Part shown: one piece after another, positions 18,558 through 28,430 of the stretch
Position numbering within the stretch: the first letter of the stretch is position 1
Layout of the letters: every line of letters begins with the position of its first letter
Source: Spirulinaceae cyanobacterium SM2_1_0
GTDB taxonomy: Bacteria > Cyanobacteriota > Cyanobacteriia > Cyanobacteriales > Spirulinaceae
Reading direction: 5' to 3'
NCBI GenBank assembly: GCA_012031265.1
Contig: JAAUTY010000018.1
Span: 1 to 64,000, forward strand
Length of the DNA stretch: 64,000 nt
Notes under the pieces: model-generated
What the model was told of the DNA's origin: nothing
Seen by the model: the letters and a program-made list of their open reading frames with translations, nothing else
Databases searched by the model: none
Translations under genes and position numbers: made by a program

Positions 18558-19350
18558 TCGGCGGTGAATTCCCAATCGGTGAACTTGGCATCGGCGAACG
18601 CCGCTAAGCCCGCGCGATTCAGGGTGCGATACCAGTGGCGGGCGATGCGCGCGTCTTCAGGATTTTCGCGATAGAGCTGTACAAGTTCCGCGAGCATATC
18701 GTGCCAAAGTCCCCGTTGTTCGTAGGTGCGCAGTCGTTGGGCGCGCGCAAGGGAGTCGAGGCGCGATCGCTCCCGTGCCGACAGTTCTACCCGCTCCAGC
18801 TTGCCAACCACGCTGTAAGTGGAGCTGGCTGGCTCAGCGAAGTTAGAGAATAAGGTGAATTCCCACTCATAATGTTGACCTGGCTCCAACGCTGGCAGGC
18901 CTAGTCGCTCGAAGCTCAACTCGAGAATGCCAATCTCTTCTGCATTAGGCAGTTCAACAGTCTGCTCGTAAACCGTCTCGCCTTGTTCATCGGAAATCCA
19001 CAGCTCGAAGGCATCAGCATTCGTCGCCGGAATGTAGAGCCAAAAGGTCGGGTGAGCTGCCGTCGTTGCTGAGGTTGACGTGGATCGGCAGCGGTGGGCT
19101 GCAAGGCGGCAACGGGTAAGCCGCTGTAACTCCAAATCGAAGCCGGACACCGGTAGCCAACATCCAGCCACATGCCATCTGGCTTAGGGTTCACCACCGG
19201 GCGATCGCCTCCACATTTGCGACCATCGAGGGCCGCTGTTTGGGGCTGAACAGTCCGGTTCGCCCTGGGGACTGGTGGGGCAGCCTGAGCCGAAGCCAGG
19301 GTAATGGCGGCGCTGAGGCTGAGGGTGGCGATCGCTAACAGAGATTTCAT
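18554..19350 (-). pseudogene. DUF928-type exported protein, frame disrupted
   Basis: The N-terminal part (19350 to about 19080) encodes a signal peptide (MKSLLAIATLSLSAAITLAS, cleavage near AQA-AP) and a Pro-rich stretch. The C-terminal part, in another frame, encodes the DUF928-like domain (AHPTFWLYIPATNADAFEL, then a helical end with ARIARHWYRTLNRAG). The frames meet somewhere in 19045-19110; no single homopolymer explains the join and two indels are possible. The total length fits a protein of about 265 residues. The stop codon comes from the palindrome at 18529-18557. It may be a real pseudogene or an error. Confidence 0.65.
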
Positions 19351-19411
19351 CGCTCAGATCAAGGATCGGATTCCTTCAATCTTAAGTGACCCATTTTGGC
19401 AGCGGCAATCC

Positions 19412-20113
19412 CTAGATTTGCCGAATTTTGGGCTGGCCGTCAACGATCTCGCCGATCAGCACTAGGTCAGTGCAGTTCACAAAAATACCGTTTTCGAGCA
19501 CGCCAGGAATGTTGTTCAGCGTCTGCTCGAGACCGACCGGGTCGGGGATGTCGGCGAAGTGAACATCCACGACCAGATTGCCCTGGTCGGTCACCACCGG
19601 CCCGGCCTTCTTGACCCCCATGCGGAGTTCGGGTTCGCCGCCGAGCTGGGCGATCGCCCGCATGACGGGGGTGATCGCCATCGGGATCACTTCCACCGGC
19701 ACTTTGAATTTTTCGCCCAGCTTGCTGACCAGCTTGCCGCCATCGACCACGACGATGAACTGCGCCGCCAGGTAGTCCACGACTTTCTCGCGTGTGTGCG
19801 CTGCGCCGCCGCCCTTGATCAAGTTTTTCTGGGGATCGACCTCATCGGCCCCATCGATGGCGAGGTCGATATGATCCACGGCGTCCAGCGAGGTTAGCGG
19901 AATGCCGTATTGCTTTGAGAGTACTTCTGCCTGGAAGGAGGTGGGGATGCCGACAATATCTTTTAAATCGCCGGTTTTGAGGCGATCGCCAATCGCGGCG
20001 ATCGCACAAGCGGTCGTCGAGCCAGTGCCCAAGCCGACAATGGTTCCCGACTGCACCCGTGCTGCTGCCGCTTTGCCGACTTCTTCCTTCATCACGGCCA
20101 CTGGATCGGTCAT
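19412..20113 (-). CDS. rpiA: ribose-5-phosphate isomerase A
   Basis: RpiA interconverts ribose 5-phosphate and ribulose 5-phosphate in the Calvin-Benson and pentose phosphate pathways. The 233-residue sequence has the family motifs [19 protein letters not shown] (with catalytic Asp residues), and [11 protein letters not shown]. The ATG at 20113 follows a strong ribosome site (aggagg) and gives the expected N-terminus; the frame itself is open to 20200. It is in the same orientation as thf1, which lies 155 bases upstream. Confidence 0.95.
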   Translation of the reverse strand: MTDPVAVMKEEVGKAAAARVQSGTIVGLGTGSTTACAIAAIGDRLKTGDLKDIVGIPTSFQAEVLSKQYGIPLTSLDAVDHIDLAIDGADEVDPQKNLIKGGGAAHTREKVVDYLAAQFIVVVDGGKLVSKLGEKFKVPVEVIPMAITPVMRAIAQLGGEPELRMGVKKAGPVVTDQGNLVVDVHFADIPDPVGLEQTLNNIPGVLENGIFVNCTDLVLIGEIVDGQPKIRQI

Positions 20114-20268
20114 CGTACTCCTCCTAGATCGCGATGGGTCGCGAAGCAATTTCGGTACTAGCGTAATGGCGCATGGTGACGCAGCGCTAGAGCTATGCAA
20201 AATTCACCCCCGATTTGCTGAGCCGCGGCGGTGAGTCTGGCTGACCCAGCCGCAAAAAACCGCCCTCG

Positions 20269-20976
20269 CTAGCTCGAAGTTTCTGGAGCCGGATCCTGGG
20301 GCTGTGATTCTGCTGCCTTGGCTTCGCGTTTTTTGCGCTCATTGGCGAGGGTATCTTCGATGATGATGCGAGCCTGCTCCATCTTCTCGACATTGCCCTG
20401 GTATAGCTCGAGATCCTTCTCCAGCTTATCGCTGGGGATGTTCAAGCTCTCGCTAAGTGATGCCAGAATCTCGTTGCGCTTCTCCGTGTCGCGGGCGATC
20501 TCCGTGTCGGCGCGCTCGACGAGGGTGTAGAGACCGATGGCGAAGAGGCGGCTGTACTTGAACTTCTCATTCGTGGCGACAGCCTGGAGAGTGTCGTGCA
20601 ACAGTTCGGTTCCATCCAACGGCGGGAGCGCGCTGCGCCAATCGGCAAGTTGTAAGGGGGAGAGGCGGTCAGCGATCGCCCGTAAGCCATCCGCATCGTG
20701 CCGGTACTGATCCGGCTCCGCTTCGATCGAGCGACAGAGTGAGCCAAAGATCGAGTCCCGATCGACATCTGGTCGGTAGCCAGCCATGAGGCGGTCATAG
20801 GCTGAAACCACCCCTAGTGCATAGATGGGATCGTAGCGAAAGAGGTTGTTGACGGAGAGTAAGTGCATCTCCACCATCAATTCTTCAACCACGCGACGAT
20901 AAATCGAATTGACCGGGCGCGTGTGGCGAGCGTAGAAGCTCCGTTTGGTATCCGAGAGCGTGCGGACAGCGTTCAC
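20269..20976 (-). CDS. thf1: Psb29/Thf1 photosystem II biogenesis protein
   Basis: This 235-residue protein matches the Psb29/Thf1 (thylakoid formation) family, which is needed for photosystem II repair and interacts with FtsH proteases at the thylakoid membrane. The characteristic N-terminal VRTLSDTKRSFYARHTRPVN and the helical middle (VNNLFRYDPIYALGVVSAYD) are clear. The C-terminus is a charged coiled coil (EKMEQARIIIEDTLANERKK) with a Pro/Glu tail. The start is GTG at 20976, consistent with the usual MNAVRT-like beginning. Confidence 0.92.
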   Translation of the reverse strand: MNAVRTLSDTKRSFYARHTRPVNSIYRRVVEELMVEMHLLSVNNLFRYDPIYALGVVSAYDRLMAGYRPDVDRDSIFGSLCRSIEAEPDQYRHDADGLRAIADRLSPLQLADWRSALPPLDGTELLHDTLQAVATNEKFKYSRLFAIGLYTLVERADTEIARDTEKRNEILASLSESLNIPSDKLEKDLELYQGNVEKMEQARIIIEDTLANERKKREAKAAESQPQDPAPETSS

Positions 20977-21222
20977 AAAGTCGTCAGGCTAACAGTACAG
21001 CCTCCCTATTCTCGCACAACCGTTCTGATTTTGCTGGCGATCGCCCTCACTTGCCCCTCATTTCAGCATCGTTGCTGCCAGAGCAGTCCTATTCTTCCCC
21101 CTGGGGTGATGCAAGCCCTGACTGACCTCGGCACAATGCCAAAACAAGTGGAAGACTGACCGCTGGCTATTCTAACCGCGTGTCATGTCCAACTCGATTC
21201 CCGCTGTCAGTAGAGTTGTTTT

Positions 21223-22398
21223 ATGGCTTTTATCCAAGCAGAAGAATTGAAGGCGTTGGTGGCGAGTGCCGACCAGCCTTGTGTTTCGATTTATTTCCCC
21301 ACGACTCGACCGGGGCAGGACGCGCACCAAAACTTGATTCGCCTCAAGAATCGGGTGACGGCCGTAGAGACCCAGTTGTGCGATCGCGACTGGCGCGCGG
21401 CACAGATTGATGAACTCTTGCAACCCCTACGTCGAGCACTCCCGGACGACAACACCAATTTTTGGAAACAGCAAACGGGCGGCTTGGTCGCTTTTCTCGC
21501 GCCGAGTCGCTTCTACTACAACAGCTTGCCCCTCGACTTCGAGCCGCTGAGCATCGTTGCCGAACGCTTCTACATCAAGCCGCTATTGCCGCTGTTTACT
21601 GAGCGTGAGCCATTCTATATGCTGGCGATCGCCAAAAACTCCCTCCGCCTGCTCTGGTGCGACCAACAGCAGAGTAGTGAAGTTGATCTGTCTGATCTGC
21701 CCCTTAGCCTCGCTGCTGCCCTGCGCTTCGATGATCCTGAGAAGCAGTTGCAATTTCACAGCAGCCAGGGCGGCGGGCGAGCGCCGGTCTACCATGGGCA
21801 TGGCAGGAGCGGCACCGATGACAAAGACGACCTGCGGCGCTGGTTTCAACAAGTGGATGCCGTGCTGGGCGATCGCTACCAAGATCGCCCCGCGCCCTTG
21901 GTGCTGGCTGGCGTAGAATATCTGACCGCCCTCTACCGTGAACTTAGCGCCTATCCAGACCTCATGTCTGAGAGCATCAATGGCAATCCAGAAGCGGTAA
22001 CTGCTACTGAACTGGGTGAACAAGCCCAGCAACTGTTGCAACCCCGTCAGGCACGTCGCTATCAGGAGATGGTCTCCCGCTATCGTGAGTTGCTGGGCAC
22101 GGGTCAGGCTACCGCTGATGTGCAGGCAGTTATGAACGCTGCGCTCCGGGGTCAAGTGGAGACGCTGTTTGTACCGCGCCGCGACCAGCTCTGGGGGCGT
22201 ATGGATCCCGATACTGGTCAGATCATCTTGGACAATACCGACCATGAGTGGCGTGAAGACTTGGCAAACCTAGCTGCCGTTTGCACGTTTCAACAGGGGG
22301 GCAGCGTGTACGTGGTGGATGCGGACGCGATGCCCAGTCCGACCGCAGCGGCGGCGATTCTGCGCTACCCCGTGATGGCGGGTCAGCCGAGCCGTTGA
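21223..22398 (+). CDS. baeRF-type archaeo-eukaryotic release factor-like protein
   Basis: The 391-residue product resembles bacterial homologues of archaeal/eukaryotic release factor 1 domains (baeRF, probably family 3). Supporting stretches are CVSIYFPTTRPGQDAHQNLI near the N-terminus, the ILRYPVMAG end, and the middle AEFRFYIKPLL-like region. Related proteins are thought to act on ribosomes or RNA, but the function is not established. It starts at ATG 21223 and precedes pgi by 151 bases on the same strand. Confidence 0.75.
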   Translation: MAFIQAEELKALVASADQPCVSIYFPTTRPGQDAHQNLIRLKNRVTAVETQLCDRDWRAAQIDELLQPLRRALPDDNTNFWKQQTGGLVAFLAPSRFYYNSLPLDFEPLSIVAERFYIKPLLPLFTEREPFYMLAIAKNSLRLLWCDQQQSSEVDLSDLPLSLAAALRFDDPEKQLQFHSSQGGGRAPVYHGHGRSGTDDKDDLRRWFQQVDAVLGDRYQDRPAPLVLAGVEYLTALYRELSAYPDLMSESINGNPEAVTATELGEQAQQLLQPRQARRYQEMVSRYRELLGTGQATADVQAVMNAALRGQVETLFVPRRDQLWGRMDPDTGQIILDNTDHEWREDLANLAAVCTFQQGGSVYVVDADAMPSPTAAAAILRYPVMAGQPSR

Positions 22399-22549
22399 GT
22401 AGCTGGGAGCAGCCGGCGAAGAACTCTGAGGAAAAGCCAAAGCTACACCCAGGTCGATCGCCCTTAACGTAAACTGGGGGCGAATCGGTTGACCCTACGG
22501 CGCGATCGCGCTGGCCTGCCACTGCTCAGAGAATTTGAGGTTTGCGCTT

Positions 22550-24139
22550 ATGGATGCTGTCGCACTTTGGCAACGCTATCAGGACTGGTTGTACTACGAC
22601 CCCGACCTCGGATTCTATGTCGATGTCAGCCGGATGCGCTTCGATGAATTTTTCGTCAAAGCGATGCAGCCCAAGTTTGAGCAGGCCTTTGCGGGCATGG
22701 CAGCCCTGGAGGGCGGCGCGATCGCCAATCCTGACGAAAATCGCATGGTCGGGCACTATTGGCTGCGTGACCCTGACCTCGCTCCCAGCGCGGAACTGAG
22801 GCAGGAGATCGTCGAGACCCTGACCCGTATCCAGCAGTTTACCAGCCGGGTTCACAGCGGCGCGATTCGCCCGCCGAGTGGTGGTCAGTTCACCGACATT
22901 CTCTCGGTCGGCATTGGCGGCTCCGCCCTCGGCCCCGAATTTGTCACCGCCGCCCTCGCACCTGTGGATGCGCCCCTCGCCATCCACTTCAGCGACAACA
23001 CCGATCCGGCTGGCCTCGACCGGACGATTGCCGAAATCGGCGCTCGCCTCGCCAGCACCCTCGTGCTGATCATTTCCAAATCCGGCGGCACGCCCGAAAC
23101 TCGCAACGGGATGCTGGAGGTAAAAGCCGCCTTTGCCGCGCGCCAATTGCCCTTCGCCGCCAACGCCGTCGCGATCACTGGTCACGGCAGCAAACTGGAG
23201 CAGACGGCCCAATCTGAGGGCTGGCTCGACATTTTCCCAATGCACGACTGGGTGGGCGGCCGCACCTCGGAGCTATCGGCCGTGGGTCTCGTGGCTGCTG
23301 CTTTGCAGGGCATCGACATCCAAGCCCTCCTTGACGGCGCTAAGGCGATGGACGCCACCACCCGCCGCCCCGACTTACACCAAAACCCGGCGGCTCTCCT
23401 CGCCCTCGCCTGGTACTACGCCACCAATGGCAAAGGCGACAAGGACATGGTGGTATTGCCGTACAAAGACAGTTTGCTGCTCTTTAGTCGCTACTTGCAG
23501 CAATTGGTGATGGAGTCTCTGGGCAAGGAACGCGATCTCGATGGTAATGTCGTGCATCAGGGCATCGCCGTCTACGGCAACAAGGGTTCGACTGATCAAC
23601 ACGCCTATGTACAGCAGTTGCGCGATGGTGTGCCGAATTTTTTTGCTACCTTCATTGAAGTCCTGCGCGATCGCCAGGGCGCATCGATTGAGGTCGAACC
23701 GGGAGCTACGTCCGGCGATTATCTCTCTGGCTTCTTGCAGGGGACACGTCAAGCCCTATTCGACAATGCCCGCGATTCAATCACCGTCACCATCCCCGCC
23801 GTCACGCCCCGTAGCGTCGGGGCGCTGATCGCCCTCTATGATCGCGCCGTCGGTCTCTACGGCAACTTGGTCAACGTCAACGCCTATCACCAACCGGGAG
23901 TTGAGGCCGGGAAAAAGGCGGCCGCCTCGGTGCTGACCTTGCAAAGTCAGGTGCTGAAAACACTCCAGCAAGCGGGGCAACCCCTGAGTCTGGTTGAACT
24001 GGCGGCGCGGGCTGGCGCACCCGAGAGCATTGAGACGGTCTACAAGATTCTGCGGCATCTCGATGCCAATGATCGGGGGGTGAAATTGAATGGCGATCGC
24101 GGTCGTCCCAGTCAGCTACAAATTTCCTGGCAACCTTGA
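22550..24139 (+). CDS. pgi: glucose-6-phosphate isomerase
   Basis: PGI interconverts glucose 6-phosphate and fructose 6-phosphate, linking glycogen metabolism, glycolysis and the Calvin cycle. The 529-residue length is usual for the cyanobacterial form. Visible motifs are the sugar-phosphate site [13 protein letters not shown], the [10 protein letters not shown] loop, and [14 protein letters not shown] with [11 protein letters not shown] (catalytic region). The ATG at 22550 follows a GAGG ribosome site; a TTG at 22535 in the same frame is less likely. It is followed by tRNA-Leu. Confidence 0.96.
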   Translation: MDAVALWQRYQDWLYYDPDLGFYVDVSRMRFDEFFVKAMQPKFEQAFAGMAALEGGAIANPDENRMVGHYWLRDPDLAPSAELRQEIVETLTRIQQFTSRVHSGAIRPPSGGQFTDILSVGIGGSALGPEFVTAALAPVDAPLAIHFSDNTDPAGLDRTIAEIGARLASTLVLIISKSGGTPETRNGMLEVKAAFAARQLPFAANAVAITGHGSKLEQTAQSEGWLDIFPMHDWVGGRTSELSAVGLVAAALQGIDIQALLDGAKAMDATTRRPDLHQNPAALLALAWYYATNGKGDKDMVVLPYKDSLLLFSRYLQQLVMESLGKERDLDGNVVHQGIAVYGNKGSTDQHAYVQQLRDGVPNFFATFIEVLRDRQGASIEVEPGATSGDYLSGFLQGTRQALFDNARDSITVTIPAVTPRSVGALIALYDRAVGLYGNLVNVNAYHQPGVEAGKKAAASVLTLQSQVLKTLQQAGQPLSLVELAARAGAPESIETVYKILRHLDANDRGVKLNGDRGRPSQLQISWQP

Positions 24140-24182
24140 GCCGATGAATCAGGCGATCGCACTATTGATGTCTTGCAAAAGA

Positions 24183-24212
24183 TTGACAATGGAGCGACTG
24201 CCCAGTCATAAT
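24183..24212 (+). promoter_or_regulatory. promoter of tRNA-Leu
   Basis: TTGACA at 24183-24188 and CATAAT at 24207-24212 are separated by 18 bases, close to the sigma-70 consensus. Transcription would begin near 24219, about 20 bases before the mature tRNA end. Confidence 0.75.
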
Positions 24213-24238
24213 GAGAAGTTGCGTGCTAAATACCGCTT

Positions 24239-24322
24239 GCGGAACTGGCGGAATTGGTAGACGCGCTAGATTCAGGTTCTAGTGGGAGTTATCCTGTCCG
24301 GGTTCAAGTCCCGGGTTCCGCA
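24239..24322 (+). tRNA. tRNA-Leu (CAG)
   Basis: An 84-base class II tRNA with acceptor stem gcggaac/gttccgc and discriminator A. The anticodon stem CTAGA/TCTAG encloses the loop TTCAGGT, giving anticodon CAG for leucine codon CUG. The D-arm (ggcggaattggtagacgcgc) and T-arm (gttcaagtcc) are canonical, and the long variable arm is present. The terminal CCA is not encoded. Confidence 0.96.
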
Positions 24323-24356
24323 TTCTGACCGCAGTCCTCACCGGACAACCCAAGTT

Positions 24357-24385
24357 AGGGCAGGCGTTATGCCTGCCCTTTCACT
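24357..24385 (+). terminator. terminator-like hairpin after tRNA-Leu
   Basis: Arms 24357-24365 and 24371-24379 (agggcaggc/gcctgccct) pair perfectly around the loop gttat. A short T-containing stretch follows. It sits between the tRNA and the next gene and probably ends the tRNA transcript. Confidence 0.65.
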
Positions 24386-24419
24386 ATTTCGATAGAGCCG
24401 CAGCCGCCCAGGCATCCTT

Positions 24420-25220
24420 ATGTCGCGTCCATTGATCGCCAGTCGCCAGAACCCCCTAGTCAAACAACTGTGCAAGCTGCACACCGCGAAGCAGCGTCAC
24501 CAGCAGCAATTATTTCTGGTGGAAGGCACGCACTTAGTCGAAGCGGCCTGCCAAGCCGAGCGTCAGTTTGTGATTTTGTGTAGCACCTCAGCTTGGCAGG
24601 AGCGCCACCCGCAGCTTTGGGAGCAGGCGCTAGCCCGCACCGAGCGCTGGGAAACAGTGACGCCAGCAGTACTCGCCGCGATCGCCACCACCGTTCAACC
24701 CGATGGCATCGTCGGCGCGATCGCCCGCCCCGCCTCCCCTCGCACTCCTGACCCGACGACGCTGAGCCTCGGCCTCGCCGTCGAGCGCCTGCAAGATCCG
24801 GGTAATCTGGGCACGCTGATTCGTACCGCCGTCGCGACGGGCGTGGAACAACTCTGGCTGAGTGGCGATAGCGTCGATCCTGACCACCCCAAAGTCCTGC
24901 GCGCTTCCGCTGGGGCCTGGTTCCGCCAACCGCTCACCGTCAGCGCTGAGCTGGGGGCGACACTCCAGGTCTATCGCGATCGCGGCATTCAAGTCGTCGC
25001 CACCGTCCCTCGGGCCGATGAAGACTTCTGGGCCGTCGATTGGCAGCCGCCCAGCATTTTGCTCCTCGGCAATGAAGGTGCGGGACTGTCCGCCGCCGTG
25101 CTTGCCTGTGCCGATCGCCAGGTCAAGATTCCCTTGCAGCCGGGGGTTGAGTCGTTGAATGTCGCGATCGCGGCGGCCCTGCTGCTCTACGAAGTCAGCC
25201 GCCAACGCCGCCGTACTTAA
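24420..25220 (+). CDS. SpoU/TrmH-family RNA 2'-O-methyltransferase
   Basis: This 266-residue protein has an N-terminal substrate-binding region (FLVEGTHLVEAA) and a C-terminal SPOUT catalytic domain. All three SpoU motifs are visible: VERLQDPGNLGTLIRTA (motif 1), ILLLGNEGAGLS (motif 2) and IPLQPGVESLNVAIAAALLL (motif 3). Such enzymes methylate ribose 2'-OH groups in rRNA or tRNA; the exact target site cannot be read here. It begins at ATG 24420, just after the tRNA terminator. Confidence 0.92.
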   Translation: MSRPLIASRQNPLVKQLCKLHTAKQRHQQQLFLVEGTHLVEAACQAERQFVILCSTSAWQERHPQLWEQALARTERWETVTPAVLAAIATTVQPDGIVGAIARPASPRTPDPTTLSLGLAVERLQDPGNLGTLIRTAVATGVEQLWLSGDSVDPDHPKVLRASAGAWFRQPLTVSAELGATLQVYRDRGIQVVATVPRADEDFWAVDWQPPSILLLGNEGAGLSAAVLACADRQVKIPLQPGVESLNVAIAAALLLYEVSRQRRRT

Positions 25221-25222
25221 AC

Positions 25223-25429
25223 TCAGCCTTGGTTCGCTTTCGTGATCTTGACGGCACCCCAAAACATCAGGGCGCTGACCGGAATGCTAGCGGCGAGAAT
25301 CGCGGCAGTCGCCGTCGTGCCGTAAGTGGGGTTGCCATAGGCAAGTTCAAAGATCGAGCCGACAGCGGCGATCGCCGTGACACAAGATCCCATGAGTAAA
25401 AGACCGCTGAGCGGCGTCATCTGCACCAT
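25223..25429 (-). CDS. small two-helix membrane protein
   Basis: The 68-residue product has two hydrophobic helices (about residues 5-28 and 38-60) with a short loop (ELAYGNPTYGTT) and a basic tail. It converges with the SpoU gene, with stops three bases apart, and lies 44 bases downstream of def on the same strand. The regular topology supports a real gene. Its function is unknown. Confidence 0.6.
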   Translation of the reverse strand: MVQMTPLSGLLLMGSCVTAIAAVGSIFELAYGNPTYGTTATAAILAASIPVSALMFWGAVKITKANQG

Positions 25430-25473
25430 TGTCTCAATCCTGCTTCCTAAAAAAAATTCCCAACCCTCAATTC

Positions 25474-26037
25474 TTACGCCACCGGACGCACTGCTTGCAC
25501 AGAGAACTTGTGCTTCCTCAATTCCTCAGCCAAGACAAGACCATTCTGCACCCGATCGACGAACAGGACACCCGTGAGGTGATCCATCTCGTGCTGAATG
25601 ACACGCGCTAGCAACCCATTGGCATTGAGGCGCTGCGGCCGACCATTTTCATCTTTGAATGCGACATCAATCGCTTGGGGGCGGGTCACATCCAGATAAA
25701 CGCCCGGAATGCTCAGACAACCTTCCTGAGCATCGCAGACTTCGCGGCTGAAGGCTTTTAGCTGCGGGTTAATCAAGACTAGGGGCGGGGTCGTCGGTTC
25801 GTCCGGCTCACAGTCAACTACCAACAACTGCTTGTGGACGCCGACCTGCGGCGCGGCTAAACCGATGCCATCGGCACTATACATAGTTTGCAGCATCTCC
25901 TGCACCAGCTTACGCAGCCCCACGTCAACCTTGGCGATGCGCTTGGCAGGGGTACGCAGGACGCGATCGCCCAGATAATGCAGATCTAACGGCGGATTCT
26001 CCAGCTTGGTCTTATCAAAGGTTGTGGAAACAGGCAT
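25474..26037 (-). CDS. def: peptide deformylase
   Basis: Deformylase removes the formyl group from the N-terminal methionine of new proteins. The 187-residue sequence has all three metal-site motifs: GIGLAAPQVG, EGCLSIP (cysteine ligand) and QHEMDHLTG (HExxH). The start is ATG 26037. It is followed by the small membrane protein at 25429. Confidence 0.96.
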   Translation of the reverse strand: MPVSTTFDKTKLENPPLDLHYLGDRVLRTPAKRIAKVDVGLRKLVQEMLQTMYSADGIGLAAPQVGVHKQLLVVDCEPDEPTTPPLVLINPQLKAFSREVCDAQEGCLSIPGVYLDVTRPQAIDVAFKDENGRPQRLNANGLLARVIQHEMDHLTGVLFVDRVQNGLVLAEELRKHKFSVQAVRPVA

Positions 26038-26141
26038 ACTAAAATGTTGCAGACAGCAGGTTCTAGGAGCGCAATCACTCGAATTTTGATTTTAGCGTGC
26101 AACCCGGGCAATCGGCCGATCCCTACAAGTTGGTGCTAGGT

Positions 26142-27365
26142 TCAGGCGGCGAGTAGCGTTTGGTAGAGATCGAGATAGCACTGAGTCTGGCGGTGAAGGT
26201 CATACTCCGCCACCGCGATCGCCCGGCAATTTCGCCCCAGACGCTCACGTTCATCGGGTGAGTCGAGAAGCTGAATGAGGCCCTGCCGAAAATCGCTGGT
26301 CTGATGTGGGCGAGCCAGATAGCCCGTGACCCCAGGGCGCACCAACTCCGACACCCCGCCAACATCAAACGACACCATCGGCGTGCCACAAGCTAAGCTT
26401 TCTTGCAGGACGAGGGGCAAATTGTCGGCCCGGGTCGGAAACAGAACGAGATCGGCTGCGGCATAAGCAACGACTTTTAGGTAATCACTATCCACATAGC
26501 CAAGGTTGTGACTGGCGATCCCGACCGTTTCTGCCAGCGCTTCTCCCCCCGTCCCCAAAATTAGTAGCGTGGATTTTGCCTTATATGCCGCTGGCAGGCC
26601 CAACAATATTTCGCGCAACAAATCGGCTCCCTTGCGAAAATTGTCCAGCCGCTCGGCAGCGAACATCAAAACATGGCGATCCGGCGCAATATCTAGCAGC
26701 GAGCGACACTGCTGGCGATCGCGCGGTCGATAAACCTCGGTATCAATGCCATAGGCAATGTGGTGAATGGCATACTGCCTGAGCAGACTCTGGGTTGCCA
26801 CGCCCTGGAGCCAACGACTCGGTGTAACGATGGTTAAACGACTGCGAGCATAGACTTGCCGTTTGAGCCACCATTCTAAGCGTGTGCTGTCGCGATGAAT
26901 TTCGGGATATTCTTGCGGATAAGGGCACTGCCCACAGCCAGTACGCCAGCGCTCGCAATCATAGCTGTAGGCACAGTGACCGGTGAAACTCCACATATCA
27001 TGCAGCGTCAAGACAGCAGGTTTCTGTCGAGTGAGCGCGGGCAGTGCTAAATAATTGAAATAGCCAGTATGAAGGTTATGAAAATGCAGCAGATCGGCAG
27101 TTTGCACCAGAGGATGGTGAGGCAAATCAAAGCTGCTAACGATGCTGACATAGTTGAGACTGAAGCGGCGACTCAGGCGTGAAAGCTGGTTATCTAACCA
27201 ATAGCGACGCGGCACTGCTGTGACCCGGGAACCGGTGCTGACTACCTTACCGACCAATAGTTGGGAGTCAACTTGGGCGGCTAATAAGCCTTGGTGTAGG
27301 CGGTAAGCGGCGATCGCTGCGCCACCGCTGAGATCCGACTGATTGATCTGGACTAGCTGCATCAT
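26142..27365 (-). CDS. GT4-family glycosyltransferase
   Basis: This 407-residue GT-B enzyme transfers a sugar from an activated donor, probably to a surface polysaccharide. The N-terminal domain has the SGGAAIAAYRLHQGL loop and LHDMWSFTGHCAYSYDC. The C-terminal nucleotide-sugar domain has RLDNFRKGADLL and DNLPLVLQESLACGTPMV, with the E-x7-E-like element slightly altered (D in place of the first E). Two adjacent ATGs (27365 and 27362) are possible starts. It is the last gene of a five-gene run on the minus strand that begins with plsY at 31582. Confidence 0.88.
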   Translation of the reverse strand: MMQLVQINQSDLSGGAAIAAYRLHQGLLAAQVDSQLLVGKVVSTGSRVTAVPRRYWLDNQLSRLSRRFSLNYVSIVSSFDLPHHPLVQTADLLHFHNLHTGYFNYLALPALTRQKPAVLTLHDMWSFTGHCAYSYDCERWRTGCGQCPYPQEYPEIHRDSTRLEWWLKRQVYARSRLTIVTPSRWLQGVATQSLLRQYAIHHIAYGIDTEVYRPRDRQQCRSLLDIAPDRHVLMFAAERLDNFRKGADLLREILLGLPAAYKAKSTLLILGTGGEALAETVGIASHNLGYVDSDYLKVVAYAAADLVLFPTRADNLPLVLQESLACGTPMVSFDVGGVSELVRPGVTGYLARPHQTSDFRQGLIQLLDSPDERERLGRNCRAIAVAEYDLHRQTQCYLDLYQTLLAA

Positions 27366-27428
27366 GTCGGTATCAGAATCGTCGGGCAGGCAAACAGAGT
27401 GCTGGCAAGCCTGAAATCACAATTGTTA

Positions 27429-28340
27429 CTATAACTTGCGAAAGACGACATAGAGGCTCATCCCCGGCAACCAACGATGTAGACCGCGTTCTAAAACATA
27501 GCGATAGAGGGGGAGCACATGGTGATTAAACGCGATTCTCGTCAGGAGCGAGAGGTCATGAAAAAAGTGGTAATAGGTCTTGGTATAAATTTCGATATGT
27601 TCTGGGTCGAGCGGCTCGCAACAGGCTGATAACAATTGTAATGGAAAGAGTGTTTCCAACGACTTAAATGCAGCCTGCGACCAGCGGGTCACGTGATGCG
27701 GCGGCATATCGAGTAAAAATTCACCATGCTGGGTAAAGCTTTCGCAATTCGGGACGCTGAAAATTAGATAGCCCATCGGTTTGAGCAGTTGCACACTCTG
27801 CTCAATAAAGCGCCTCGGTTCAGCAATATGTTCGAGGACTTGAAAACTACAAACGGCATCGAAGGTTGCCGCCCGATCAGCGACCAAGCTCGCCAAATCG
27901 GTTGCCGTCACGGGTAAGGCTTGAGCTTGGGCACGCGCCGCAGCGTCATGGTTGAGTTCAATCCCCGCAATGTCGAGTCCAAGTTGGCGACCGCGCTGGA
28001 CAAAATCACCCACACCGGCTCCAATTTCGAGGACAGTTTGAGTGCGATCGCACAGATCGCGAAGGGCGCGGCGATGTTCCCAGCGATCGGGCCGATAATA
28101 CCAGCTAAACTTTTGCAGCTGTTGGTAGAGCCGGGCAGAACCCGCCAGGTTTCCTGGCGCAAAGAATTGCAGTTGCGTGGGGTTGGAGCGGTAGAGCTGA
28201 ATGGTGGTGGCGTGAGTAAATTCTGAGGAGATGTCAACTTGAAAATCATGCTGCCAAGCATCAATGAGGGCATCTGAGTCGAACGTCTTGAGTAGTGTGA
28301 CATCTGGAGAATGAGTCAGCGGACAAGTAATCATTGCCAT
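27429..28340 (-). CDS. class I SAM-dependent methyltransferase
   Basis: The 303-residue protein has a SAM-binding loop (VLEIGAGVGDFV, about residue 103), an acidic ligand at the end of the next strand (AGIELNH) and a post-I motif region with SFQVLEHIAEP. The C-terminal ~110 residues are an extension seen in sugar or lipid methyltransferases. It lies between a GT4 and a Wzt-type ATPase, so it probably methylates a glycan, possibly as a chain-end cap. That role is inferred from context. Confidence 0.82.
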   Translation of the reverse strand: MAMITCPLTHSPDVTLLKTFDSDALIDAWQHDFQVDISSEFTHATTIQLYRSNPTQLQFFAPGNLAGSARLYQQLQKFSWYYRPDRWEHRRALRDLCDRTQTVLEIGAGVGDFVQRGRQLGLDIAGIELNHDAAARAQAQALPVTATDLASLVADRAATFDAVCSFQVLEHIAEPRRFIEQSVQLLKPMGYLIFSVPNCESFTQHGEFLLDMPPHHVTRWSQAAFKSLETLFPLQLLSACCEPLDPEHIEIYTKTYYHFFHDLSLLTRIAFNHHVLPLYRYVLERGLHRWLPGMSLYVVFRKL

Positions 28341-28430
28341 AGAAAGCCACCAAATCCCGATGAATTTTGCAGATTGTTTCGAGTTAAATGCTTGGCGGTA
28401 ACTGAGCGAGCAATAGCGAGCAATTCCGTA

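Noticed and set aside
22526-23245. 239-codon minus-strand open frame
   Set aside because: It is antisense to pgi and has no domain.
24630-25262. 210-codon minus-strand open frame
   Set aside because: It is antisense to the SpoU methyltransferase.
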